Positions 26,550 to 35,290 of a DNA stretch of 64,000 bases are shown in pieces (the stretch's first letter is position 1; each line of letters starts with the position of its first letter). This DNA is from Chitinophagaceae bacterium (lineage in GTDB: Bacteria; Bacteroidota; Bacteroidia; Chitinophagales; Chitinophagaceae). The DNA lies in contig CANGWB010000006.1 in NCBI GenBank assembly GCA_947457465.1, positions 1 through 64,000 on the forward strand. The letters are read 5' to 3'. The position numbers and the translations under genes are program-made. The notes beneath the pieces were generated by a model. That model had not been told where the DNA came from. It ran no database searches and worked only from the letters and a program-made list of their open reading frames with translations.

Positions 26550-28712
26550 ATGAAACGATCCTTGCTCACCCTCCTCCTACTTGTCAGTTTTCTGTTCCGC
26601 GCCGTGGCCGACGAAGGCATGTGGCTGCCCCTGCTTCTGGGCGAACAGGTATACTCAAAAATGAAGGCCAAAGGTTTAAAGCTTACCTCCAAGCAACTTT
26701 ATGACATCAACCAGGCCTCCCTGAAAGATGCCATCATCATTTTCGGAGGGGGATGTACGGGTGAGATCGTGAGCGCCAAAGGACTGATCTTCACCAACCA
26801 CCACTGCGGATACGGCGCCATTGCCGCTGCCAGTAGTGTAGACAACAACTATTTGCGGGACGGATTCTACGCCAAATCCCACAAAGAAGAAATTCAAACC
26901 AGCTTATCCGTTCAATTCTTAGTACGCATCGAAGATGTAACAAATGAAGTGATGGATTCACTCAAAGGATTGAGCGGTGCAGAGCGAGTCCGCAAGCAGG
27001 CAGCTGTTCTGAGTGCGATCAACAAGCGCATGAGTGATGCCGGCAACAGCATCGAAACACGCGTGAGTCCACTTTTCAAAGGCAATCAATTTCTCGCATT
27101 CGTTTATCAGCGATATAGTGATGTGCGCCTGGTAGGCACTCCTCCGGAGAGTGTTGGAAAATTCGGTGGCGATACGGACAACTGGGAATGGCCACGACAT
27201 ACCGGAGACTTCTCTGTATTCCGCGTGTATACCACTCCTGATGGTAAGCCCGCCAAATACGATTCGAACAATGTTCCTTATCAACCCAAATGGTATCTGC
27301 CTGTATCCCTTCGCCCGTTGAAAGACGGCGATTTCGCTATGATCTGGGGCTATCCCGGCAGCACCAATCGCTATGAAAGTTCTTTCGGCATCAAACTCGC
27401 TACGGACATCAACAACCCCACCTTGGTCAAACTTCGGGATGCACGCCTGAAATACATGTTCGAGGAAATGAAAAAAGACCCCAAAGTAAAACTGCAGCTC
27501 GCCTCCTCGTATGCAGGTATTGCCAACTATTGGAAGTTCTTTGATGGGGAAACCAAGCAGTTGCTGAAATACGATGTACTCGGACAAAAACAAAAAACAG
27601 AAGCTGAATTTCAACAGTGGGCAAACGGCAAAGCAGAATACGAAAAACTTTTCAACGACTGGTCGAAAAGCTATGATGCCTGGCGCCCCTATGCCAAGCA
27701 CCGCCAATACATGACTGAGGGTGTCATGGGATCACCACTGATCGCCTTTGCCGGCTCCTTGATGTCACTGGAAGCTGCTCTCAAATCAGAAGGCAAAACA
27801 GGTGACCCTAAAAAAATGTTGGAGGCCATCGACAAACAACGCACCGCCTTCCTGGCAGAGGAAAACAGAGTCTCTGATGAGAATATTCTGGCAGCGACTA
27901 CAAAAATGTTCTATGAGGACGTTGACAGCCTACAACATCCGGCCGGATTTTTTTCACCCCTGCAAACCACCTACGGCGCCCTGAATGAAACGACTACTTA
28001 CAATAAATATGCCACCGAAGTGTTTGCCAACACGATGATCTTCGATGACGAAAGATGGAAAGCATTCGTTGCCACCCCCACACTCGCATCATTGGAACAA
28101 GATCCTGCGTTTCTGCATGCGCGAGCTTTCATGAACAACTACAACACCCGTTATGCATCACTAAGCCAGCAATTCAACACGCAAAATGCTGAGTATGGAC
28201 GAATCTATCTGAAGGGCATTCGTGAAATGGATCAGGCAAAAGCCAAAATGATGTATCCCGATGCGACGTTCACCATGCGGGTGAGCTATGGCAATGTGAA
28301 ATCCTATCAACCCCGTGATGGCGTTACCTACGATTACGTGACCACCTCACGCGGTCTCCTCGAAAAATACAAGGCGGGAGATTATGAATTCGATCTGCCG
28401 GCTAATCAGATCGAACTGCTGAAGAAGAAAGATTTTGGTGAATACGTAGATCCTAAACGCAAAGACCTCGTGATCGGCTTCATCACTACCAACGACATCA
28501 CAGGCGGCAACTCCGGTTCACCGGTACTGAACAATCGCGGTGAACTGATCGGTCTGGCCTTCGACGGAAATTACGAAGCACTCAGTCATAAACTGGCTTT
28601 TGATAAAGACCTGAACCGTACCATTTGCGTAGACATTCGTTACGTACTCTGGTGCATCGATAAACTCGGTGGCGGGAAGAACATCATTGAGGAACTGAAA
28701 ATCATGAAATAA
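26550..28712 (+). CDS. S46-family dipeptidyl peptidase (DPP7/DPP11 type)
   Basis: 720 residues, the usual S46 length. A signal peptide precedes EGMWLP, typical of mature S46 enzymes. The serine-protease triad is visible as His85 in TNHHCGYG, Asp221 in RHTGDFSVFR and Ser655 in GGNSGSP. These periplasmic enzymes remove dipeptides from the N-terminus of oligopeptides. The specificity position after AFD is Gly673. In Porphyromonas gingivalis, DPP7 (hydrophobic P1) has Gly and DPP11 (Asp/Glu P1) has Arg, so DPP7-like specificity is suggested. It is followed by repeat element D and a dipeptide epimerase gene. Confidence 0.92.
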   Translation: MKRSLLTLLLLVSFLFRAVADEGMWLPLLLGEQVYSKMKAKGLKLTSKQLYDINQASLKDAIIIFGGGCTGEIVSAKGLIFTNHHCGYGAIAAASSVDNNYLRDGFYAKSHKEEIQTSLSVQFLVRIEDVTNEVMDSLKGLSGAERVRKQAAVLSAINKRMSDAGNSIETRVSPLFKGNQFLAFVYQRYSDVRLVGTPPESVGKFGGDTDNWEWPRHTGDFSVFRVYTTPDGKPAKYDSNNVPYQPKWYLPVSLRPLKDGDFAMIWGYPGSTNRYESSFGIKLATDINNPTLVKLRDARLKYMFEEMKKDPKVKLQLASSYAGIANYWKFFDGETKQLLKYDVLGQKQKTEAEFQQWANGKAEYEKLFNDWSKSYDAWRPYAKHRQYMTEGVMGSPLIAFAGSLMSLEAALKSEGKTGDPKKMLEAIDKQRTAFLAEENRVSDENILAATTKMFYEDVDSLQHPAGFFSPLQTTYGALNETTTYNKYATEVFANTMIFDDERWKAFVATPTLASLEQDPAFLHARAFMNNYNTRYASLSQQFNTQNAEYGRIYLKGIREMDQAKAKMMYPDATFTMRVSYGNVKSYQPRDGVTYDYVTTSRGLLEKYKAGDYEFDLPANQIELLKKKDFGEYVDPKRKDLVIGFITTNDITGGNSGSPVLNNRGELIGLAFDGNYEALSHKLAFDKDLNRTICVDIRYVLWCIDKLGGGKNIIEELKIMK

Positions 28713-28713
28713 T

Positions 28714-28778
28714 GTAGATGGTATAAGGTAGAAGGTTTAACGTTTAAGCTTTCTACCTTCTACTTTCTACCTTCTACC
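28714..28778. repeat. Element D: heptamer inverted-repeat element
   Basis: The left arm reads in consecutive 7-mers GTAGATG, GTATAAG, GTAGAAG, GTTTAAC, GTTTAAG. The right arm read on the minus strand is GTAGAAG, GTAGAAA, GTAGAAG, GTAGAAA, then GCTTAAAC. The arms pair imperfectly around a GTTTAA-type centre near 28735-28747. It fills the whole gap between the S46 peptidase and the epimerase, starting 2 bases after one stop and ending 2 bases before the next start. Confidence 0.85.
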
Positions 28779-28779
28779 A

Positions 28780-29892
28780 GTGGAGCGTATAATAGAAATA
28801 TCCCTACACAAGCTCAGCATACCGCTGATCGAGCCCTTCATTACTTCATTAGGAAGAGATGACGACGCGAAGAATGTTGTGGTGCGTATAAAAACAGAAT
28901 CGGGACTGATCGGATTCGGTGAATGCAGCCCGTACATGCCAATTAACGGAGAGAGTCAGGATACCTGTTATTCGGTCGGACAATTACTCGCAAAAGCCTT
29001 GCTGCAGCAGGATGCGCTTGCCATCAAAGGCATCAATGATCGGATGGATTCGATCATCTACGCCAATGACAGCATCAAGAGTGCATTCGATATGGCTTGT
29101 TATGATATTGCTGCACAGGCAGCTGGACAACCACTTTATGCATTTTTAGGCGAGAAGAAAAACAAAACGATCATTACCGATTACACCGTGAGTATCGGCG
29201 ATCCGGATCAGATGGCAGCCGATGCCGTGAAGATCCTTGAAAGAGGATTCCCTTACATCAAGGTCAAATTAGGTAAGCACGGACCTACAGATGTCATCCG
29301 CATGACAAAAATCCGTGAGGCGATCGGACCGAATATCCCTCTGCGGATCGATGCCAATCAGGGCTGGTCGGTCGATGAGGCGATTGAAACCTTACAGGCA
29401 CTTGCCCCTCTTGATATTGAACATTGTGAAGAACCAATCGCTCGATGGAACTACCTGGAACTTCCCCGCGTACGGCAAGCATCTCCCATCCCTATCATGG
29501 CCGATGAATGCTTGGGCGACGAACACGATGCAGCCAGATTGATCGCACTCAACGCTTGTGATTACATGAATATTAAACTCGGCAAATCAGGCGGAATCTT
29601 TCACGCCCTCGAAATCGTTCGGCTCGCCGAGCAGGCCGGCATAAAACTACAGGTAGGCGCCATGATCGAATCAAGGCTTGCCATGACCGCCTTTGCACAT
29701 TTTGCACTCTGTAGCGACCAGATCGTCCACTTCGATTTTGATACGGCCCTGATGCTGCGCGAAGATCCGGTTGAAGGAGGCATTATATACAAACCGGGTG
29801 GCGTTATCGAAGTGCCGGATACACAGGGACTGGGAGCTAAAATTTCAGAAGACTGGCTATTAAAAAGTGAATCGTGCCGATTTATGGCCTGA
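28780..29892 (+). CDS. Dipeptide epimerase (L-Ala-D/L-Glu epimerase type), enolase superfamily
   Basis: 370 residues, GTG start. The enolase-superfamily active site is complete: Lys161-x-Lys163 in YIKVKLG, metal ligands Asp191 (RIDANQGW), Glu217/218 (HCEEPI) and Asp242 (ADECLGD), and general base Lys266 (NIKLGKSG). The C-terminal FDFDTAL supports the dipeptide epimerase subgroup. Such enzymes invert the second residue of dipeptides, either murein Ala-Glu or food peptides. The dipeptidyl peptidase just upstream makes a dipeptide-use role plausible. Exact dipeptide unknown. Confidence 0.85.
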   Translation: MERIIEISLHKLSIPLIEPFITSLGRDDDAKNVVVRIKTESGLIGFGECSPYMPINGESQDTCYSVGQLLAKALLQQDALAIKGINDRMDSIIYANDSIKSAFDMACYDIAAQAAGQPLYAFLGEKKNKTIITDYTVSIGDPDQMAADAVKILERGFPYIKVKLGKHGPTDVIRMTKIREAIGPNIPLRIDANQGWSVDEAIETLQALAPLDIEHCEEPIARWNYLELPRVRQASPIPIMADECLGDEHDAARLIALNACDYMNIKLGKSGGIFHALEIVRLAEQAGIKLQVGAMIESRLAMTAFAHFALCSDQIVHFDFDTALMLREDPVEGGIIYKPGGVIEVPDTQGLGAKISEDWLLKSESCRFMA

Positions 29893-29924
29893 CCACAGCA
29901 ATAGGCATGCAATTGACCGTGGTC
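29891..29924 (+). terminator. Weak hairpin after the epimerase gene
   Basis: GACCAC (29891-29896) pairs with GTGGTC (29919-29924) across a 22-base loop and is followed by TTCCATTTATT. The stem is short, so this is a weak terminator candidate between the convergent epimerase and cysS genes. Confidence 0.3.
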
Positions 29925-29944
29925 TTCCATTTATTCTAAGAAGA

Positions 29945-31450
29945 TCAAGAGCCGATCGTCCAGGAAGTGTCGCCACCTTTCTCATCCTTCAGCTGAATAC
30001 CCATTGCTACCAATTGGTCTCGGATCTTATCGGAGGTCACAAAATCCTTCCGACTTTTAGCTTCTTTGCGGATCTCGATCAACAACTCCATAACGCCTTG
30101 CAGCTTCTCATTGTCGGCTTCCGTAACCCCCAACAAACCGAATACATCCTCCAGCCAGATTTTTATTTCCGTCTTCAAACGCATGATCGTTGCAGGTGAA
30201 AGCGTTGTCATCGAAATCACGCCGTCTTTCACCGAATTCAATGTAGAAACCAATTCAAACAAATTCGCGAGCGCCTTGGCGGTATTGAAATCGTCGTTGA
30301 CAAATTCCGGGATCTCATTCAGCAACCGATTCACGTTCGCATCTAATTCAGCATCTCCCGCTTCGCTATGAGTGGTGGTTGCAGTCCAGTTGGGCGATGA
30401 CAATCCTTCATAGGCATCCCACAATCGTTTCAATCCTTTTTCAGCGGCCTGTAAAGCTTCGTTGCTGAAATCCAGCGTACTGCGATAATGACTCTGTAAA
30501 ATGAAAAAACGAACCGTCATCGGATGATAGGCCTGCGAAAGCTCCGGATGATCGCCTGCGAACAACTCTGTCAACTTGATGACATTGTTGTAGCTCTTCC
30601 CCATCTTTCGTCCGTTGATGGTGATCATGTTGTTGTGCATCCAATAACGGACCGGCGCCACGTGATTGCAGATCGTGCTCTGCGCGATCTCACTCTCGTG
30701 ATGCGGAAACAGAAGATCCATCCCGCCACCATGAATATCAAATTGAGTGCCCAAATATTTAGTCGCCATAGCCGAGCACTCGATGTGCCAGCCTGGATAA
30801 CCGACACCCCAAGGACTGGCCCAGCGCATGATATGTTCGGGGGCCGCTGCCTTCCATAAAGCAAAATCGGCGCGATCTCTTTTTTCTTCCTGTCCCTCCA
30901 ATTCACGCGTCGTTTCCAATAGATCTTCCAGGATCCGTCCGCTCAATTTTCCATAATCATAATTGGATGCGTATTTCTTCACGTCAAAATAAACCGATCC
31001 ATTCTGCTCATACGCATAGCCGGCATCGATCAATTGCTTGATCATCTCGATCTGCTCCACGATGTGTCCGGTAGCTGTGGGCTCAACAGAAGGAGGAATG
31101 GTGTTGAACTGCGCCATGGCCCAATGAAAAAGCCGCGTGTATTTACTGACCAACTCCATTGGTTCGAGCAGCTCTAACTTGGATCGCTCTGCTACCTTGT
31201 CGATCGCATCGCGTCCCTCTTCTTCAAAATGTCCGGCATCGGTGATATTCCGCACATAACGCACCTGATAACCCAAATGCTGCAAATACCGATATACCAC
31301 ATCGAAGGTGATATAGGGACGGGCATGCCCGAGATGACTCTCGCCGCTGACGGTAGGGCCGCATACATACATGCCAACTCGGCCCGTTGTTAATGGTTCG
31401 AATCTTTCCTTCTGGCGAGTAAGTGAATTATAGATGTGGAGAGCTGACAT
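29945..31450 (-). CDS. cysS: Cysteinyl-tRNA synthetase
   Basis: 501 residues from the ATG at 31450; the frame is open for 21 more codons but these carry no family sequence. The HIGH motif is HLGHA within GPTVSGESHLGHARPY and the KMSKS motif is KMGKS in GRKMGKSYNN. The zinc-binding Cys of MYVCGPTV and of WHIECSAM and the GMDLLFPHHE segment are present. A helical anticodon-binding region ends the protein. It is third on the minus strand after a lipoprotein gene and a membrane phosphatase-fold gene. A one-mismatch -7 box (CATCTTTG) lies 10 bases before the start. Confidence 0.96.
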   Translation of the reverse strand: MSALHIYNSLTRQKERFEPLTTGRVGMYVCGPTVSGESHLGHARPYITFDVVYRYLQHLGYQVRYVRNITDAGHFEEEGRDAIDKVAERSKLELLEPMELVSKYTRLFHWAMAQFNTIPPSVEPTATGHIVEQIEMIKQLIDAGYAYEQNGSVYFDVKKYASNYDYGKLSGRILEDLLETTRELEGQEEKRDRADFALWKAAAPEHIMRWASPWGVGYPGWHIECSAMATKYLGTQFDIHGGGMDLLFPHHESEIAQSTICNHVAPVRYWMHNNMITINGRKMGKSYNNVIKLTELFAGDHPELSQAYHPMTVRFFILQSHYRSTLDFSNEALQAAEKGLKRLWDAYEGLSSPNWTATTTHSEAGDAELDANVNRLLNEIPEFVNDDFNTAKALANLFELVSTLNSVKDGVISMTTLSPATIMRLKTEIKIWLEDVFGLLGVTEADNEKLQGVMELLIEIRKEAKSRKDFVTSDKIRDQLVAMGIQLKDEKGGDTSWTIGS

Positions 31451-31493
31451 AATTAGAGTGCAAAGATGAACAAAAAGCCCCGAATCTGTACGA

Positions 31494-32615
31494 TCATTCA
31501 GCCCGCAAAGCAAGATCCGCTACCAACATCAAGTGGTCGGAGTATGGCTGTTTCCGCCGGGTGAATTGACGGACCTCAAAACGGTTGTCTGCAAACACAT
31601 AATCGATCCGCAACGTAGGCGATAACCCAAGAAAGGTCCTTCCGATGCCTGAACCCTTTTCCAGAAAAGCATCTTGCCAGTCATTCCGCACCTGTGCATA
31701 GGAATAGGAGTTGGGAATCTCATTGAGGTCGGCACAAAGAAGAGAGGGAAAACGGCTTTTGGAGACCACCTCACGGGTCATCTCCGCCTGCAGGGTGCGG
31801 TTCACCACCCCACGCTTCCACTTGGCAAAAATGTTTCGGGAATGGCTGAGCACACTGTCCTCGCCGGACTTGATCTCATCAATCCGGCGATAATCGATCG
31901 GATTCAACTGAAAAGACTGCAGGTGCGTGGCAAATACACTGATCGTATCAGACCCAAGGCGAACATCCGCACGCAATAAGACTTCCGGCAAACTCGGGGC
32001 CGGGAAACGAACTTTCTGTGTGTCGATGATCGGATAGCGAGAAAAAATGGCAGAGCTGTAGTAATGCATATCACCATCTTCATCGTAAGAAAAATAGAAG
32101 TAGGGATAACCCATTGCCTGAATGGGACGAATGTTGTCATAAAATTCAGGATGTAAGGATGTCTGAAACTCCTGAAAGCAAAGGATATCTGCATCCTGTT
32201 GCTTGATCAGATCAAACATTTTTAGTCGAGTCTGACTGCCTTTGTTATTGTTTTTTCTCATCTCAATGAAACGCGCCACATTCCAACTCACGACACGGAT
32301 CGTACCGGGTGCTTTTTTCTCCGTAAAAGTTGACGCTCCATGAAATGCGATCATTTTTTGGATCTGTCCCCATCCGATCAGAATGGGTATGAAAGAGATC
32401 AGCAAACGAGCCGGTTTCCAAAGAATCAGCCAACCGATGAAAAAAATCAAGAGTCCGGCCAGCAAGAAAGGAAAAACCAATCCCAGAAAAGCAATGAACC
32501 ACCAGTCCTGTGGTGGAAGCTGAGGCACCAAGCAGGCCAACAGGAAAAGAATCCCCAGCACCGCATTGATGTAAATAAAAAATCGTCGCGTAAAAATCCT
32601 GAGCGCGCTGGCCAT
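31494..32615 (-). CDS. Membrane-anchored endonuclease/exonuclease/phosphatase-family protein
   Basis: 373 residues. The N-terminal 90 residues hold two to three hydrophobic segments (INAVLGILFLLACLVP; FIAFLGLVFPFLLAGLLIFF; a third near 65-80). The EEP domain follows, with motifs in order: SWNVARF, CFQEFQ, FATHLQS, ADLNEIPNS, LRIDYVFAD and SDHLMLVADL. The metal-binding Glu, Asp-Asn and His-Asp pairs are all present, so it should be active on a phosphodiester, either nucleic acid or lipid. It follows a lipoprotein gene by 9 bases and precedes cysS by 43. Substrate unknown. Confidence 0.85.
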   Translation of the reverse strand: MASALRIFTRRFFIYINAVLGILFLLACLVPQLPPQDWWFIAFLGLVFPFLLAGLLIFFIGWLILWKPARLLISFIPILIGWGQIQKMIAFHGASTFTEKKAPGTIRVVSWNVARFIEMRKNNNKGSQTRLKMFDLIKQQDADILCFQEFQTSLHPEFYDNIRPIQAMGYPYFYFSYDEDGDMHYYSSAIFSRYPIIDTQKVRFPAPSLPEVLLRADVRLGSDTISVFATHLQSFQLNPIDYRRIDEIKSGEDSVLSHSRNIFAKWKRGVVNRTLQAEMTREVVSKSRFPSLLCADLNEIPNSYSYAQVRNDWQDAFLEKGSGIGRTFLGLSPTLRIDYVFADNRFEVRQFTRRKQPYSDHLMLVADLALRAE

Positions 32616-32624
32616 TTCTGCTGC

Positions 32625-33104
32625 TTATCGGATCACCGAGAATAATGAATCAGCCTGTGCCAGTCCGCGTAAAATGGCCTCTTTCACGCGATCGACTTTC
32701 ACTTTCTCGGACTCCAAATATGGACGGCGAGACTCTCCCTTTGTTTGTGCCGAATCGATATTGAACTCCGACATCCAGCGATCCATCGCGTAATCGGCAT
32801 AATTCAATTGATCGATCAGATCCTGTAAAGAGCGCTTCATGGATTTGACCTCAGCCGGTTCGGCCATTCCCCTATTGGCCCAAGCAATGTTCAATGAATC
32901 CAACATGCGGGCAGCTTTTTTCTGCGCCCCGCGGATCTTGCCCATCTTAGGCATCACCACATCATGCGCATCCCAGATCGATGAGTAAAGGGAATCCAGG
33001 GACGTCTTAGGTTCAGATTTCGATTCGTGATTGTCGTGACTTGAATCGCCACAGGAAATAATGGTCAGCGAAACAGAAACAACTAAAAAAGAAAGGAAGC
33101 GCAT
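32625..33104 (-). CDS. Helical lipoprotein of unknown function
   Basis: 159 residues from the ATG at 33104, which begins a lipoprotein signal (MRFLSFLVVSVSLTIISC). The longer open frame from 33179 overlaps paaZ and its promoter. The mature part is acidic/basic and predicted helical (LDSLYSSIWDAHDVVMPKMG; MKRSLQDLIDQLNYADYAM), with a conserved-looking MDRWMSEF. Similar Bacteroidota lipoproteins are sometimes named viral A-type inclusion protein, a name with no functional value. It is the first gene of the unit running to cysS. Confidence 0.75.
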   Translation of the reverse strand: MRFLSFLVVSVSLTIISCGDSSHDNHESKSEPKTSLDSLYSSIWDAHDVVMPKMGKIRGAQKKAARMLDSLNIAWANRGMAEPAEVKSMKRSLQDLIDQLNYADYAMDRWMSEFNIDSAQTKGESRRPYLESEKVKVDRVKEAILRGLAQADSLFSVIR

Positions 33105-33131
33105 AGATAGGGGTTGAATGAAAAAGAGAAC

Positions 33132-33139
33132 CAAAATTA
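33132..33139 (-). promoter_or_regulatory. -7 promoter element of the lipoprotein-EEP-cysS unit
   Basis: TAATTTTG on the minus strand, exact TAnnTTTG, 27 bases before the ATG at 33104. Confidence 0.5.
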
Positions 33140-33154
33140 GAGCAAAACTTGGAC

Positions 33155-33162
33155 TAAGTTTG
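33155..33162 (+). promoter_or_regulatory. -7 promoter element of paaZ
   Basis: TAAGTTTG, exact TAnnTTTG, 15 bases before the paaZ ATG at 33178. It overlaps an inverted repeat AAACTT-GGACT-AAGTTT (33145-33161) that could be an operator. The divergent promoter for the lipoprotein lies 15 bases to the left. Confidence 0.55.
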
Positions 33163-33177
33163 CCTCTAAATGCTGCC

Positions 33178-35259
33178 ATGAAAAAGCTGGAAAACTACGT
33201 ACAGGGACAATGGATCTCGGGAGACGGAGACGGACAGACACTTTATAATGCCGTCACAGGTGAACCCATCGCCCAAACCAGTACCAAGGGTATCGATATG
33301 GGGGCTGCAATCCAATATGCCCGTACGGTCGGAAACCCGGCTCTACGTAAAATGACATTTCACCAGCGAGGCAACATGCTAAAAGCACTCGCACTCCACT
33401 TGCGCACCAAGCTGGATGGATTTTATGCGATCAGCTACCAAACCGGGGCCACTAAAGCCGATAGCTGGGTAGATATTGAAGGAGGCATCGGTAACCTTTT
33501 TGCCAATGCTTCCCTTCGCCGAAAATTTCCTGATCAACCATTTTGCATTGACGGAGAATCACACAACCTGAGCAAGGGTAACACATTCATGGGTACGCAT
33601 ATACTCGTCCCCAAAGAAGGTGTGGCCATACACATCAACGCATTCAACTTTCCCGTGTGGGGTATGCTGGAAAAGATCGGCGTCAACCTGCTCGCAGGTA
33701 TGCCCGCGATCGTCAAACCCGCCACCGTCACCTCGTACCTTACAGAGGCAGTGGTACGAGAGATCATCGCATCCAACATTCTTCCGGAAGGATCGCTTCA
33801 ATTACTGTGCGGGTCGGCCGGTGACTTGCTCGATCACGTGAATTATCAGGATGTGGTAACATTTACCGGAAGTGCCTCTACTGGACTCACCCTGAGAAGC
33901 CATCCGCGCATTCTCCAAGAGAATGTACCCTTCAACATGGAAGCAGATAGTTTGAACTGTATCGTTCTGGGAGATGATGTAACACCCGGTATGCCGGAGT
34001 GGGACATCTTCATCAAAGAGATTCGAAAAGAAATGACACTCAAAGCCGGTCAGCGATGCACCGGCGTGCGACGCATCTTCGCACCGAAAAATAAACTGGA
34101 AGACATCGCCCGTTTTCTGTCCACCGCACTCTCCCAAACCCTCATCGGGAATCCTTTGCATGAAAAAGTTCGGATGGGTTCACTGGCCGGACAAACACAA
34201 CGCGAAGAAGTACTGCATCAGACACAGATCTTGCTAAAAGATTCCAAGTTGATCTACGGATCGATGAATGAAGTGGATGTAATAGATGCAGATGCAAAAG
34301 CCGGCGCATTCCTTTCCCCTTTGTTACTGCTGAATGAAACCCCCTGGCAAACACGCTCTGTTCACGAAGTAGAAGCTTTCGGTCCGGTTAGCACCCTCAT
34401 GCCCTACGAAGGAATCGATGATGCCATCGCCCTCAGTAAACTTGGAAAAGGAAGCCTCTGCTCCACCATTGTAACCGCCAGCACATCGATCGCGCAACAA
34501 TATGTGATCGGTGCCGCTACGCACCATGGACGTATACTCGTGCTCAATAATGATTGTGCCAAAGAAAGCACCGGACATGGCTCCCCACTGCCTCTTTTGG
34601 TGCATGGCGGTCCGGGTCGCGCCGGCGGTGGCGAAGAAATGGGCGGCATCCGCGGCGTAAAACACTATCTGCAACGCACCGCGATACAAGGATCTCCGAC
34701 TATGCTCACCGAGATCACACAGGTTTACCAACCATTCGGAAAAGGGAAGGATCCGGGCAAACATCCATTCAAAAAATATTTTGAAGAACTGCAGATCGGT
34801 GATCAGCTGATCACGGAAGAACGGCTCATTACGAGTGAAGACATCACCGCCTTTGCCGATCTGAGCGGCGATCACTTCTATGCACACATGGTCGACACCG
34901 AATTTGAAGGGACTATGTTCGAACAACAGGTAGCGCACGGATATTTTGTTATGAGTCTGGCGGCTGGACTGTTTGTAGATAGCTATAAAAAAAATCCGGT
35001 ACTGCTGAACTATGGTATCGATGAACTTCGTTTCACCAAACCGGTATACCCCGGAAACAGACTGCATATCCGATTCACCTGCAAAGAAAAATTGCCGAAT
35101 GACAAGCGGATCGTGGAAAAGCCGGAGGACTTCAAACGCGGCGATGACATCGACAAAGGGATCGTGAAATGGTTAGTCGAAATGATCGATGATACCAACG
35201 AGATCACCGGCATCGCTACGATCCTTACCATGGTCGCAAAAAAGCCTGCTACACAGTAA
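33178..35259 (+). CDS. paaZ: Bifunctional oxepin-CoA hydrolase / aldehyde dehydrogenase PaaZ
   Basis: 693 residues from the ATG at 33178. The in-frame ATG at 33118 lies upstream of the promoter box. It opens oxepin-CoA and oxidises the resulting aldehyde. The N-terminal aldehyde dehydrogenase domain has Glu255 (FNMEADSLN) and catalytic Cys294 (GQRCTGVRR). The C-terminal MaoC-like hydratase domain (about 535-690) has Asp561 and His566 in DLSGDHFYAH, matching the E. coli residues in position. It lies 10.7 kb from the main phenylacetate cluster with its own promoter. Confidence 0.95.
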   Translation: MKKLENYVQGQWISGDGDGQTLYNAVTGEPIAQTSTKGIDMGAAIQYARTVGNPALRKMTFHQRGNMLKALALHLRTKLDGFYAISYQTGATKADSWVDIEGGIGNLFANASLRRKFPDQPFCIDGESHNLSKGNTFMGTHILVPKEGVAIHINAFNFPVWGMLEKIGVNLLAGMPAIVKPATVTSYLTEAVVREIIASNILPEGSLQLLCGSAGDLLDHVNYQDVVTFTGSASTGLTLRSHPRILQENVPFNMEADSLNCIVLGDDVTPGMPEWDIFIKEIRKEMTLKAGQRCTGVRRIFAPKNKLEDIARFLSTALSQTLIGNPLHEKVRMGSLAGQTQREEVLHQTQILLKDSKLIYGSMNEVDVIDADAKAGAFLSPLLLLNETPWQTRSVHEVEAFGPVSTLMPYEGIDDAIALSKLGKGSLCSTIVTASTSIAQQYVIGAATHHGRILVLNNDCAKESTGHGSPLPLLVHGGPGRAGGGEEMGGIRGVKHYLQRTAIQGSPTMLTEITQVYQPFGKGKDPGKHPFKKYFEELQIGDQLITEERLITSEDITAFADLSGDHFYAHMVDTEFEGTMFEQQVAHGYFVMSLAAGLFVDSYKKNPVLLNYGIDELRFTKPVYPGNRLHIRFTCKEKLPNDKRIVEKPEDFKRGDDIDKGIVKWLVEMIDDTNEITGIATILTMVAKKPATQ

Positions 35260-35290
35260 CCGGCCTTCAATTAGCATTCGTATCGTCAGA

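Noticed and set aside
33118-33177. Upstream ATG for paaZ
   Set aside because: It lies before the -7 element and adds a basic stretch absent from PaaZ proteins.
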